Below, piece after piece: positions 44,794 through 54,854 of a DNA stretch of 64,000 nucleotides (the stretch's first letter is position 1; each line of letters begins with the position of its first letter). A program made the translations under genes and the position numbers. Origin of the DNA: Methanocatella intestini (GTDB taxonomy: Archaea > Methanobacteriota > Methanobacteria > Methanobacteriales > Methanobacteriaceae); the NCBI RefSeq assembly GCF_002252585.1, contig NZ_NQLD01000016.1; one strand, given 5' to 3'. The notes below the pieces were generated by a model that did not search any database, was not told the origin of the DNA, and saw nothing but the letters and a program-made list of their open reading frames with translations.

Positions 44794-45453
44794 TTAACCA
44801 AAAATTGAAAGAATAAAATTTGCAATTGGTACAGTTAAATAAACTTCAATAACACCAGCTATTGCCATTAAAATAACCGCAGCACCAAGTAAAATCAATG
44901 ACTGTTTTAATTTGTCATAATTTTTCTCCAGTGAGTATACTAATTTATCCTTAAATGTTAAATTATAAAATTTATCTTCCAATCTGATATAATCAAAATC
45001 AGGCTTTGCTATATTATACATCAGTCTGAATAAAAAATGGAACAGTACAAAGCCGGAAGCAGTAGCTATTATACATGAGGAAAATTCAAAAATCCCATGA
45101 GGTATAATGTATAACAAAACCTTAAAAAGATTTTGAGAATCAGCTATATAATAACCTACAAAAAAACCGTTGTATGCAAGAATAACTCCTGAAAAACAGA
45201 AGAATATTCCCAATAAAAACATTCTGAAAACAATTAAAATGTTATTTGTAAAAATTGTTTGAAATGTTAAAGTTATAACACCAGTTTTTACATCTTCAGT
45301 TAACTTATCTACAACCGGATCAAATATGCTCTGCAAATAAGGGTGCAATATATAACCTGCAATTAAAGTACCTAGTAAAAGGATAACTGAAATATAAATA
45401 GCTGTCTTATTTTCTAAAAAAGCTAATTTAATTTCATTTCTAATATTTAACAT
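44794..45453 (-). CDS. SpoIIM-like (DUF95) membrane protein
   Basis: 219 residues with about five hydrophobic segments (~18-36, 65-90, 93-115, 128-150, 190-215). The core GIFFCFSGVILAYNGFFVGYYI and IIPHGIFEFSSCIIATASGFVL (NPHGxxE-type motif) are SpoIIM/DUF95 features. Its ATG overlaps the trpS stop (TAATG). Methanogens do not sporulate, so its role is some membrane process, unknown. Confidence 0.8.
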   Translation of the reverse strand: MLNIRNEIKLAFLENKTAIYISVILLLGTLIAGYILHPYLQSIFDPVVDKLTEDVKTGVITLTFQTIFTNNILIVFRMFLLGIFFCFSGVILAYNGFFVGYYIADSQNLFKVLLYIIPHGIFEFSSCIIATASGFVLFHFLFRLMYNIAKPDFDYIRLEDKFYNLTFKDKLVYSLEKNYDKLKQSLILLGAAVILMAIAGVIEVYLTVPIANFILSIFG

Positions 45454-46541
45454 TATATCAGATTATTGGCTATTTCACGAGCTTCATCCTGTCTGTCATG
45501 AATTTCGTCAAACATTTCAACCATTAATTCGCTGGCTTTTGCTTTACAGTCTCCACAGCGTAAAGATCCGTCTAAACAGTCATGGCGTATTTTTTCAAGT
45601 TCCTTATCATCATCTATTAAATGATATACAAACATTTCATAAATTACGCAGTTATCTACCTGACCGCCTAATTCCTGCTGTTCTTTTAAGCTTTCCCTAC
45701 CACCTGTTTTAGCTGTTTTAACTTTTTTAGCTGCAGTTTTACTGTCCTCATTTAAATAAATTGCTGTAGAAGGTTTGCTGCTGCTCATTTTATCTCCACT
45801 TAAACCAGTCAGGAACCTGTGATAAGTGGAAGACGGAGGCATAAATCCATATTCATCATTAAGTTTATGTGCAATATCCCTTGTTAGCCTTATATGAGGA
45901 TCCTGATCTACCCCAACAGGAACTACAACCCTTTTAGGACCTCCAAATTCTTCAAGTTGAGGAAGTAAAATATCCGCTACCTGAACAAGAGGTGCCTGAA
46001 TATGAGCAATATTTGTTGACTGGTTGAATCCATAAATAGCTTTTAATTCATTGAAATTAGTTTTTTTAGAAGCTTTAAAAGCTAAATCTCTAAGAGTATC
46101 GTTTTTAGATTGAAGATAAACATTAACATTATCTTCTTCCAAATTCAGACCTAATGCAATATAATTAGTTAAATATTCATTGACAGCTATGTCTCTTGCC
46201 TTTTCAAAACTCATGTCTCTGGCTGCATATGATTCCAAATCAGCTATTAAAATAGACAACATTGCACCTTTGTCCTGATACCATTTCAATTGGTCAACAA
46301 CCATTTTATGGCCAATATGCATTTGTCCACTTGGCATCATTCCGCCAACAACTGCAAAGTCTTCCTTTTTATTAATTAAATTATTGACCTTATCAAAGTC
46401 CCTATGTCCAAAAATTACTCCTCTTTTCATTAATCTGTGAGGGTTTTCTACATCATTAATTAAGTCTGAAAATTTTTGAATTCCAAATTGATTAACTAAC
46501 TTATCATAATCTACACTTGATGATGCCCATGGATCTATCAA
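45453..46541 (-). CDS. trpS: Tryptophanyl-tRNA synthetase
   Basis: 362 residues from TTG 46541, with GGTGA five bases upstream; a GTG within the SD is not the start. Class I signature HIGH (GQMHIGHKM, ~72-80) and KMSSS (~257). It charges tRNA-Trp. Archaeal form, with a Cys pair at the end (CGDCKAKASEL). Confidence 0.96.
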   Translation of the reverse strand: MIDPWASSSVDYDKLVNQFGIQKFSDLINDVENPHRLMKRGVIFGHRDFDKVNNLINKKEDFAVVGGMMPSGQMHIGHKMVVDQLKWYQDKGAMLSILIADLESYAARDMSFEKARDIAVNEYLTNYIALGLNLEEDNVNVYLQSKNDTLRDLAFKASKKTNFNELKAIYGFNQSTNIAHIQAPLVQVADILLPQLEEFGGPKRVVVPVGVDQDPHIRLTRDIAHKLNDEYGFMPPSSTYHRFLTGLSGDKMSSSKPSTAIYLNEDSKTAAKKVKTAKTGGRESLKEQQELGGQVDNCVIYEMFVYHLIDDDKELEKIRHDCLDGSLRCGDCKAKASELMVEMFDEIHDRQDEAREIANNLI

Positions 46542-46649
46542 ATAAATCACCTTACTTCCAATAACTACATTAAATTAAATATATAATTAAAAATTATAAT
46601 GGTAAATCTAATTACCTATAAAAATATAAATCATTTCTTTAATTAAAAC

Positions 46650-47165
46650 TTATGGTCTTGTCCATTCAACATTATAGTATGTAATATCCAAATCATCATC
46701 TACAATAGCTAAAAGAAGTTTCTTATTAACACCATGAGAAACTCTAACATAACTTGAGAAATCCAGTGCATTAATCTCATAAGTTTCATAAATAATTTTA
46801 ACCAAATAGTCAGAATGCCCTTTTCCGGGACCTCCTCCCCTATTATACAAACGGAAATCTGAACCATATTTAAATCCGGTTTTAATAACATAACCCCGGT
46901 CTTTTAAATCACGAAAAACAATGTATTTTCCATAAATCTCCTTATTTTTCAAAAGGTCAATAAAATAATCTAAACTACATTTAATTTCATCTTCATAAAC
47001 ATCTAAACGACCTTTTTCAAGTAAATAACAAGCTTCAATTAAAGAAAGATTCAAAGTATCTGCTTCAATTTTACCAAATAGACTTTTTTCATGTAAAGCT
47101 ATCGGTCTTTTGCTACCTTCTTCAATTTTTATAGATACAATATCATTAGATAAATTTCCGCGCAT
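46650..47165 (-). CDS. endA: tRNA-splicing endonuclease
   Basis: 171 residues, homotetramer-type length. Catalytic triad region: YGSDFRLY, GHSDYLV (His) and VRVSHGVNKKLLLAIV (Lys). It cuts bulge-helix-bulge motifs in tRNA introns and rRNA precursors. No SD stands out. Upstream of trpS in the same direction. Confidence 0.95.
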   Translation of the reverse strand: MRGNLSNDIVSIKIEEGSKRPIALHEKSLFGKIEADTLNLSLIEACYLLEKGRLDVYEDEIKCSLDYFIDLLKNKEIYGKYIVFRDLKDRGYVIKTGFKYGSDFRLYNRGGGPGKGHSDYLVKIIYETYEINALDFSSYVRVSHGVNKKLLLAIVDDDLDITYYNVEWTRP

Positions 47166-47239
47166 TAAAACACCATCAAAAGAAAAAAATTATATTTAAT
47201 GGAGTTATTTATGGTTACGATATTATATATATCTTTAGA

Positions 47240-47267
47240 AAAAAAGAAATAAGAGCTAAACTCTTAT
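47240..47267 (-). terminator. Terminator of the DtxR-family gene
   Basis: Perfect stem ATAAGAG / CTCTTAT (47249-47267) includes the stop codon and is followed on the minus strand by TTCTTTTTTTC. Confidence 0.7.
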
Positions 47268-47966
47268 AAAAATATTATTTGCCATGTCCCTTGATAATTC
47301 AATGTTTTTATCACCAATAGACACTACGAAAACATCAGAATCATCATGATAATCATGATAATAAATATCTGACCCAACAGATATTCCTAAATCAGAAATT
47401 TTATCTAAAAGTTCAGAATTTCCACGAATAAAAGATACAATACCTTCCGTACTTGAATTTAATTCTGAAATAGATAATAAATTAAATTTCCTGTTTATAA
47501 CTTGATCAAAATCCTTTACTGAGAAACACTGACTGCAGTTACTGAATTCCAAATCACAGGCTGGGATAATACCCTCACTAGGACCTAAATCTGGATGATG
47601 TAACATTGTACAAAGTGCTCTTTCAGCTTCATCTGATAATGTATGTTCCATTTTACAAGCTTGTTCATGTACATTTTCTTGTTTAATATTTAAAACTTCA
47701 ATTAAAAATTTTTCAAGAATCCTATGCTTCCTTGTTATTTTTTGAGCAATCTTCATCCCTTCATCAGTTAAAGAAGCTCCCTTATATGGAATGTAATTAA
47801 CATAATTTAACTTTTCTAATTTTTTAAGCATTTGAGTTACACTACCAGGTGCAATCTCTAATTCCTTAGATAAAGTTGTAGTAGAGATTTGTTCTTTATT
47901 ACTACCATTACGATAAAGAACTTCCAAATATTCTTCAATATTTTCACTAATTCCATCATTTGCCAT
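47256..47966 (-). CDS. DtxR/MntR-family metal-dependent repressor
   Basis: 236 residues. Winged HTH (~10-70; TTTLSKELEIAPGSVTQMLKKLEKLNYV), metal/dimerisation domain with EHTLSDEAE (~105-113) and HHPDLGPSEGIIPAC, and a C-terminal FeoA-like SH3 domain (~160-236). CDLEFSNCSQCF is a Cys cluster. Likely an Fe or Mn sensor. SD AGGTGA precedes the ATG. Confidence 0.9.
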   Translation of the reverse strand: MANDGISENIEEYLEVLYRNGSNKEQISTTTLSKELEIAPGSVTQMLKKLEKLNYVNYIPYKGASLTDEGMKIAQKITRKHRILEKFLIEVLNIKQENVHEQACKMEHTLSDEAERALCTMLHHPDLGPSEGIIPACDLEFSNCSQCFSVKDFDQVINRKFNLLSISELNSSTEGIVSFIRGNSELLDKISDLGISVGSDIYYHDYHDDSDVFVVSIGDKNIELSRDMANNIFIRV

Positions 47967-48061
47967 AAGATTTCACCTAGATTAAACAATTATATATTGG
48001 AATTAAGAGTATAAAAAGTTTGGGATAGCCTAAATATAATATTAAAAAAAAATTTTAAAAA

Positions 48062-48098
48062 TAAAAAAAGAAGTATTAACTCAAAAAATTGAGTTAAT
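48062..48098 (-). terminator. Terminator of the large wall protein gene
   Basis: Perfect 10-bp stem ATTAACTCAA / TTGAGTTAAT (48075-48098) around the stop codon, followed on the minus strand by ACTTCTTTTTTTATTTTT. Confidence 0.75.
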
Positions 48099-51000
48099 AA
48101 GGTAAAACATCATAAGTTCCTTTGTTAATGTAAGAATTAGTGTTCCAATTCTTAATTACGCCTAAAGAGTTTCTGGTACTTGTTGGATCAGCAACAACCC
48201 ATTTTCCATCAATGTAAAATTGAACCCAGACATGACCAACATCCAATCCACTTGTAAATACACATTTACCTGTAGCAAATCTAGCAGTTAAACCAACAGA
48301 TCTTGCCATTGCCACCAATAATTGTGCTTGGTCACAACAGTTTCCATAACCTTTAATTAAAGTACCTTCAGCACCATAAACTGTATCAAAATACATTTTA
48401 TAGGCAATGTTATCTCTAACAAATTTAAATAAAGCATCTGCCTTATCCCATGTAGAGTCTATACCTCTGACCAAATCTTTTGCTTTATCAGCAACTTTTA
48501 CTGAAGCTCCAGAATCCATAGTATTATTAATAAATACTGAATTAGGTAATGTTTTACTATTATCAGCATAATAAGCCAATATTCTTGAAAATGCATCTAA
48601 TAATTCAGAATAGCTTATTTTACCTGCACTTGAAGATGCATAATTAGGAGCTTGTCCATTGTTAATGATAAACTGAGAAACTCTAGATGCAACATCCAAA
48701 TATTCAGTTTTATTAAGGTTACTTGTTATTCTGTCACCACTTGGAGTAGACGGACTGGATGCTCCAACAACAGCAATATCTCCTAAATTACCACCATTAA
48801 TATTCACAATAGCTTTACTCATCAAGTATAAGAATTGAGATAAAGTATACTGTTCATCATTTAAAATTACATAATCAGGCAATGCATTATTTGCTTGAAT
48901 ATGTGCTTTTAAAACCTTAGCCGCAGACAATATGGCATTTATAGATATATTATCCCCTACTTTACCTGAAGATTCTGGAATACTTTCAGTTAATCTAGTT
49001 AACACATTAGTAGAAGATGAAATTTTCTCCTTACCAGAAACACCACAGTAATCACAGTCACAGTATGCACAGGTAAGCTCTCCTTCTGCAGTACCTTTTG
49101 GATTAATTAATAAAGTTCCGTAATATCCGCATTGAGGACAATAATTTAACCAAACAGTAGTGTAGAACACACCAGGATTGTAAGATGTGCCTCCAGCACT
49201 TACTTTCATTGTAACTGTTAAGGAATAATTGTCCAATAAATTTGTAACAAAGACAAAGTTAGGAAATGCACTGTTAGAGTTATAATATGATAAAATCCTT
49301 GCATATGCATAAATTAATGATTCATATTTAATATCACCTAAAGTACTTGAAATATTACCTGGAGCTACACCATTTGCAGCAATATAATCAGCTAATGTTT
49401 TAGCTAATGATACAAATTCAGATTTTACTAACTGCTTATTGATTACATCACCAGAAGTTTTAGATGAAGCATTAACTAAAATAGCAGTAATTGCTTTGGA
49501 ATCACTGTTGCCTATTTCTTCAGCAGCTCTAGTCATTAAGTATAAAAACTGAGGCATTGTATAATTAGAATTGCCAATAGTTATAAACTTTGGCAATACA
49601 CCATTAGCTTCAATATATTTCTTTAAGGATGCTGAAGCCCCTACAATAGAACTTACAGATACAGAATCGCCATAAGATGGAGTAACATTATGAGTGTTTA
49701 ATTTATTGAAATCAATAAAGTTACAAACACCCCATCTAAACATCATAACACCACTTGCACCACCATTATATGCTGCTTGAGCATCATTTGACAACTCTGA
49801 GGCTGACAACTTTGTAATATCATTATCAGAGACATATGTTTGTAAACCTACCCAAATTGCTGCTCCATTAGAATTTTCAACAAACCATTGAGTGATTGAT
49901 GAAATCCAACTGGTTCCTGAATTATAATTTCCTTTATAAGCCATAGGAACTATAATATCCAAATACTTACTGATAACTGGAATATCCTGACCATATACAT
50001 ATGCATCATTTTTCTCAGGCATTACTGCTGCAGAAATTAAACAATTAGGATTAACACTACGTATAGCCGCTGTAGCTAATTTTACAAATTCAGTTATAGC
50101 TTCAGTTCCACCAGGATGTTTATATGCAGTACCAGGATATCTTAAATAATCAAAGTGAACACCAGCCACACCAGGAAGTGCAGCATATTTTTTAGCTTCA
50201 GCTATTCTCTCATTGAATAAAGCTGTGTTCATGGATCCGTCACTATTTAATGGAGAAAGCCATCCACCATCATAAAATACCTGCATCCATATATGAACTT
50301 TGATACCATAAGAATTAGCTTGCTTAATCCATGATAATACACTAGATTCTCCATATTTAGTGAATGCATAGAAATTTAAGAAAATATTGCCTGTTCCAGA
50401 AGCTGCCAGACTAGTTAAGTCTACATTATACATATTAGCTCCTTGAACCCAGTATCCGTTTCCATTATTAATGTATTTAGTTATTACAATTGAACTAGTA
50501 CCTTCACAGCCTAAATATTCATTATTGCCTGTAAATTTATATGATATTTCATATGTACCCACAGTTCCTAATTTTATATTTAAACTAGCAATTCCTTTAG
50601 CATCAGTTGTTTTGGTATAATTTACACCATTAATTGTAAATATAACCTTTTCATTTGATATTGGATTGCCATCACCATTTTTAAGTAAAACTTTAAATTC
50701 ATCATTTGAATTTTGAGTAAATACAGTACCACTATTAACAGTAAATGATGAATCTTTTCTATCTACAACAATACAATATGCCTCACCATTACTTGGAGCT
50801 AATTTAGAATCTCCTTTAAATGAATAAGTAATATAATAAGTACCAGTATTTAAACTAATAGTTAAACTAGCAATACCATTGTTATCAGTAGTTCTAGTAT
50901 AATTTACACCATTTATATTAATAATTACATTTCTATTAACTATAGGAACTCCGCCTGCAGTCAATAAAACATTGAACTTTTGACCTGCATTTTTACCTAC

Positions 51001-52602
51001 AGTAATATCATCACCATGAATAACTGTTTTATTAGTATCTATTAAAGATACAATAGTTGATCCAGTGACTTTTTTGTAACCGGTATCATTTAATGTATAT
51101 GATATGCTGTATACTTTAACATCTAATCTAAGATTTATACTAGCAACACCATTTTTATCAGTTACCCTTAAATAATTAACTCCATTTATATTAAAGTAGA
51201 CATTTTTATTAATTACTAAATTACCATCTTCATCTTTTACTAAAACTGAAAATGCATCACCTTTTAATACTACATTATCTTCAGGTGTGAAAACTACATC
51301 TTTACCTTCATAAACAGAAATAGTGCTTGTTGTACTAGATGCTAAATACCCACCATTTTTATTAAAGTTATAAGTTGCAGTATAATTACCCGGAGTAGCT
51401 AAGTTAATATTGTATTTAGCTATACCTTTACTATCAGTAGTGCTTGTATATGTAACACCACCAACATTAAGACTGACACTTTGATTACTTACAGTATGAT
51501 TAAACTGATCATATAATGTAATACTTACAACTTTATTATCATCAGCTATAAAATCATAGTGTTGTGTTTTAATAATAGTGTTAACAGAATCAACAACAGT
51601 AATAGTGTAACCTACATCATATCCATCAAGTGGATGGTATGCAGTTAAGATGTATGTTTTAGGATATAACTTAATATTAAGTTTAGCTACACCTTTGTCA
51701 TTAGTATCACGATGATAAAGTACACCATTAATATTGAAAGCAACACTTGTATTAACTAAAGGAGTACCATCACCATGTAAGAAAGTAGCATAAAATTGAT
51801 TTTCATCTAAATATAATTTATTTAAATCATTAGCTACAACGGTAGACAATACTTTAACAGTATTTGCACATTCATAACCATCATTAGGATTATATGCAGT
51901 TAATATATAAGTGTTAGGACGAAGTTGAATACCAAGACGAGCTACACCTTTATCATTAGTATCACGAGTATAAAATACACCATTAATATTAAATTTAACA
52001 GTAGTATTAACTAAAGGATTGCCATAACCATCTAAAAAAGTAGCATAATATTGAGTTCCATTTCTATAGAACTTTGTAATATCATCACCATTTATAGTTG
52101 GAATTACTTTAATAAGTGAAGTAGTACTAGCTGGAGCATATTCACTTGTTCCTTTGTAATTCACAGTAACATTATACAAACCAGAGTATAAATTTACACC
52201 CATAGAAGCTAAACCACTTTCATTAGTGACTTTATTATAAGTAACACCATTAATTACAATACTTATAGATTGATTAGCTAATCCAATTCCGTTTTCATCA
52301 GTTAAATTAATCATGAACCTAGTACCATTCTTATAATACATTTCTATACTAGGAGCATCTAAATTAACAGCTTTTTGTTGGTTGCTCTCTCCAATTACAT
52401 TATTGCTATTTTCTTCAATAACATTACTATAAGAAACAACATTATTATTTGATTCATTAACAGATATAGAATCATCAGGAGCTGTTAATACTGTAGAATT
52501 TGAGTCAACAGTATTTACATCCATTGCAGAGATTGCACTAACTGACAAAAATACAGTTAGAATCACCAGTGCAAAGATTATTACACGTTTTTTCAAAATC
52601 AT
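48094..52602 (-). CDS. Multidomain wall protein: Ig-like repeats, GHL10-like barrel, PMBR-type repeats, transglutaminase-like domain
   Basis: 1502 residues. Signal peptide (~1-28), about six Ig-like modules (~80-710; GVxYTKxTDxxGxAxLNI), then a TIM-barrel-like domain (~715-970) with YDGGWLSPLN, GVHFDYLRYPG and IIVPMAYKG, as in the GHL10/DUF187 glycosidase-like family. Then four pseudomurein-binding-type repeats (~985-1395) in two pairs, split by a zinc ribbon (~1154-1180; CPQCGYYG, CDYCG). The end is a transglutaminase-like domain: Cys in GNCCDQAQ (~1419), His in VGHVWVQF and Asp in VVADPTS. Similar Cys-His-Asp folds occur in phage pseudomurein endoisopeptidases. Probably a wall-bound enzyme. 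Confidence 0.85.
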   Translation of the reverse strand: MILKKRVIIFALVILTVFLSVSAISAMDVNTVDSNSTVLTAPDDSISVNESNNNVVSYSNVIEENSNNVIGESNQQKAVNLDAPSIEMYYKNGTRFMINLTDENGIGLANQSISIVINGVTYNKVTNESGLASMGVNLYSGLYNVTVNYKGTSEYAPASTTSLIKVIPTINGDDITKFYRNGTQYYATFLDGYGNPLVNTTVKFNINGVFYTRDTNDKGVARLGIQLRPNTYILTAYNPNDGYECANTVKVLSTVVANDLNKLYLDENQFYATFLHGDGTPLVNTSVAFNINGVLYHRDTNDKGVAKLNIKLYPKTYILTAYHPLDGYDVGYTITVVDSVNTIIKTQHYDFIADDNKVVSITLYDQFNHTVSNQSVSLNVGGVTYTSTTDSKGIAKYNINLATPGNYTATYNFNKNGGYLASSTTSTISVYEGKDVVFTPEDNVVLKGDAFSVLVKDEDGNLVINKNVYFNINGVNYLRVTDKNGVASINLRLDVKVYSISYTLNDTGYKKVTGSTIVSLIDTNKTVIHGDDITVGKNAGQKFNVLLTAGGVPIVNRNVIININGVNYTRTTDNNGIASLTISLNTGTYYITYSFKGDSKLAPSNGEAYCIVVDRKDSSFTVNSGTVFTQNSNDEFKVLLKNGDGNPISNEKVIFTINGVNYTKTTDAKGIASLNIKLGTVGTYEISYKFTGNNEYLGCEGTSSIVITKYINNGNGYWVQGANMYNVDLTSLAASGTGNIFLNFYAFTKYGESSVLSWIKQANSYGIKVHIWMQVFYDGGWLSPLNSDGSMNTALFNERIAEAKKYAALPGVAGVHFDYLRYPGTAYKHPGGTEAITEFVKLATAAIRSVNPNCLISAAVMPEKNDAYVYGQDIPVISKYLDIIVPMAYKGNYNSGTSWISSITQWFVENSNGAAIWVGLQTYVSDNDITKLSASELSNDAQAAYNGGASGVMMFRWGVCNFIDFNKLNTHNVTPSYGDSVSVSSIVGASASLKKYIEANGVLPKFITIGNSNYTMPQFLYLMTRAAEEIGNSDSKAITAILVNASSKTSGDVINKQLVKSEFVSLAKTLADYIAANGVAPGNISSTLGDIKYESLIYAYARILSYYNSNSAFPNFVFVTNLLDNYSLTVTMKVSAGGTSYNPGVFYTTVWLNYCPQCGYYGTLLINPKGTAEGELTCAYCDCDYCGVSGKEKISSSTNVLTRLTESIPESSGKVGDNISINAILSAAKVLKAHIQANNALPDYVILNDEQYTLSQFLYLMSKAIVNINGGNLGDIAVVGASSPSTPSGDRITSNLNKTEYLDVASRVSQFIINNGQAPNYASSSAGKISYSELLDAFSRILAYYADNSKTLPNSVFINNTMDSGASVKVADKAKDLVRGIDSTWDKADALFKFVRDNIAYKMYFDTVYGAEGTLIKGYGNCCDQAQLLVAMARSVGLTARFATGKCVFTSGLDVGHVWVQFYIDGKWVVADPTSTRNSLGVIKNWNTNSYINKGTYDVLPY

Positions 52603-53010
52603 TTACCTCCATTATAAATTTAATTTAACTATAAATTAAAAAATTATTTTCAGTACTTAATTATATTAAGAATATTGTATATAAATCTATTTATTTAATA
52701 AAACTGCTTAAATAGTTCTAATTTAAAAAATTAAGTATTAAAACCCCAGAATATTAAGAAATTAATAAAAATTATATTGATTTAAAGGATAATAAGTTAA
52801 AATTACAACAAGTAATCTTTTAAGTTTTATAAGATTATGAAATTATAAAAGATTATGAAAATTTCATTTAAATTAAAATAAAATGACAAACAATTTATAA
52901 AAAATAAAAAAACTAATTTGAATTGAATTATATAAAAAAACAAACTAAAAAATTTAGTAAATTGAAAAATAAGCAAGAAAAATAGAAAATAAAAAAAGAT
53001 GTAAATAATT
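52603..53010. other. Intergenic region upstream of the large wall protein
   Basis: 408 bp. A TATA box TTTATATA at 52685-52678 is about 76 bp before the ATG. Further left, GATTATGAAA is repeated twice (about 52840-52862). The thermosome terminator is at 52990-53017. Confidence 0.5.
52678..52685 (-). promoter_or_regulatory. TATA box of the large wall protein gene
   Basis: TTTATATA on the minus strand, preceded by an A/T-rich BRE-like AATAGA. A start near 52655 would give a leader of ~50 nt with the SD GGAGGT. Confidence 0.45.
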
Positions 53011-53017
53011 TTACATC
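52990..53017 (-). terminator. Thermosome gene terminator
   Basis: Stem GATGTAAA / TTTACATC (52998-53017) overlapping the stop codon, followed on the minus strand by CTTTTTTTATTTTC. Confidence 0.7.
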
Positions 53018-54663
53018 ATAGGTGGCATACCACCCATACCTCCAGGCATACCACCCATTGGAGGCATTCCGCTAGCATCATTTCCAGATTCATCAGGACC
53101 TGGAGAGTTTAATGCATTTTTAGCTGCAATCATATCATCAATACGCAATATCATTTCAGCAGCTTCACTAGCAGCTTTAATAGCTTGTGTTTTAATCCTA
53201 AGTGGTTCAATAACACCAGCTTCTTCCATGTCAACAAGTTTACCGGTAAATACATTAATACCAGTAGTTGAAGAGTTTTCATGAGCTGCTTTTAATTCTG
53301 CAATTAAATTAATAGTATCTAAACCAGCATTTTCAATTAAAGTCCTTGGAATAACTTCAACTGCATTTGCATAAGCTAAAATAGCTAATTGTTCTCTTCC
53401 ACTTACAGATTCACCATATGCTCTTAATCCTTTTACTAAATCAATTTCACAAGCTCCTCCACCAATGAGAACTTTACCGTCTTCAATAGTAGCTGCTACA
53501 ACACCTAAAGCATCATCTAATGCTCTGCTAATTTGTTCAGTTACATAACGGGTACTTCCTCTAAGTACAATTGAAGATGCTTTTGGATTTTCACATTCTT
53601 CAATGAAAGTTAATTTGTGGTCGAATATTTTATCAACATATACATGACCTGCAGAACCTAATTTGTCAGCAGTTAAATCTTCAATATCAGTTACATACTG
53701 AGCACCGGTAGCTTTGTTGATTCTTTCCATATCGGATTTTTTAACTCTTTTATAAGCCATGATTCCTGCTTTGTTTAAGTAGTGTTGTGCCATATCGTCA
53801 ATACCTTTTTGACAGAATAAGACATTTGCTCCAGATGCAACAACTTTATCTACTAAATCTTTAATCATTTCTTCTTCATTGTTTAAGAAAGCTTCAAATT
53901 GTGCAGGGTCTGTAATATCAATTTTAGCATCAGTGTTGATTTCTTTTAATTCAATAGGATATTTAATTAAAGCAATTTTAGCATCTTCAACATCAGTAGG
54001 CATGTTTTTAGATACTGGATCTTTATCCATAACAATACCTTCAGCTAAAAATGAATCTTCAACTGAATCTCCGGAAATTCTTTGGATATTGATGTTGTCA
54101 ATATCGATTTCACCATCTTCAGCTATTCTTAAAGCTGCATCTACTACTAAATCAGCTAATTTATCTTTAGCATAATCTGATCCTTTACCAGTCATAGCAG
54201 TCATAGCTACTTTTTTAAGAGTTTCCCTATCATCAGCATCCATAGCTACATTGTTTAAAATTTCAATAGCTTTAGCTGCTGCATTTCTGTAACCTTTTAC
54301 AATAACAGAAGTTGCAATTCCATCTTCTAATAATTCTTGAGCTTTAACTAATAATTCACCAGCTATTACAACAACGGAAGTGGTTCCGTCTCCAACAATG
54401 TCTTCTTGTTTTTTAGCTGTTTCTACAAGCATTCTAGCAGCAGGTTGAGTGATATCCATTTCTCTCATTATAGTTGCACCATCATTAGTAACAATAACAT
54501 CACCTAATGAATCAGTTAACATTTTGTCCATTCCTTTAGGACCTAAAGTAGTTCTTACAATATCTTTTAAAACTTTAGCTGCTGTAATATTCATTCTTAA
54601 AGCATCTCTTTTAGAATACCTTTCAGTACCTTCAGGAAGAATGAATATTGGTTGATTTGCCAT
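53011..54663 (-). CDS. Thermosome (group II chaperonin) subunit
   Basis: 550 residues from the second ATG (54663); GGTGA is too close to the first (54666). Motifs: TLGPKGMDKML, VTNDGATIMREMDI, GDGTTSVVV, ARMLVETAKKQEDI. The C-terminal GGM tail (PMGGMPGGMGGMPPMM) is typical of the family. Folds proteins in an ATP-driven double ring. Confidence 0.97.
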   Translation of the reverse strand: MANQPIFILPEGTERYSKRDALRMNITAAKVLKDIVRTTLGPKGMDKMLTDSLGDVIVTNDGATIMREMDITQPAARMLVETAKKQEDIVGDGTTSVVVIAGELLVKAQELLEDGIATSVIVKGYRNAAAKAIEILNNVAMDADDRETLKKVAMTAMTGKGSDYAKDKLADLVVDAALRIAEDGEIDIDNINIQRISGDSVEDSFLAEGIVMDKDPVSKNMPTDVEDAKIALIKYPIELKEINTDAKIDITDPAQFEAFLNNEEEMIKDLVDKVVASGANVLFCQKGIDDMAQHYLNKAGIMAYKRVKKSDMERINKATGAQYVTDIEDLTADKLGSAGHVYVDKIFDHKLTFIEECENPKASSIVLRGSTRYVTEQISRALDDALGVVAATIEDGKVLIGGGACEIDLVKGLRAYGESVSGREQLAILAYANAVEVIPRTLIENAGLDTINLIAELKAAHENSSTTGINVFTGKLVDMEEAGVIEPLRIKTQAIKAASEAAEMILRIDDMIAAKNALNSPGPDESGNDASGMPPMGGMPGGMGGMPPMM

Positions 54664-54854
54664 CATATCACCTTAATTAATAAATTTCTATAAAAAAACA
54701 ATATAAAATCAAAAAGTTTTATATATTAATAATGAGTTTGAGGTTATATAAAAACTTTAGCATATTCAAAATTGCATAACATATATATAATATAAAATGT
54801 AACATATACATTACATAATGCAAAAATTAATTTACATTAAAAAATGTGATTATT

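Noticed and set aside
52840..52862. Tandem GATTATGAAA repeat
   Set aside because: Only two copies in AT-rich DNA; not enough to call a functional repeat.
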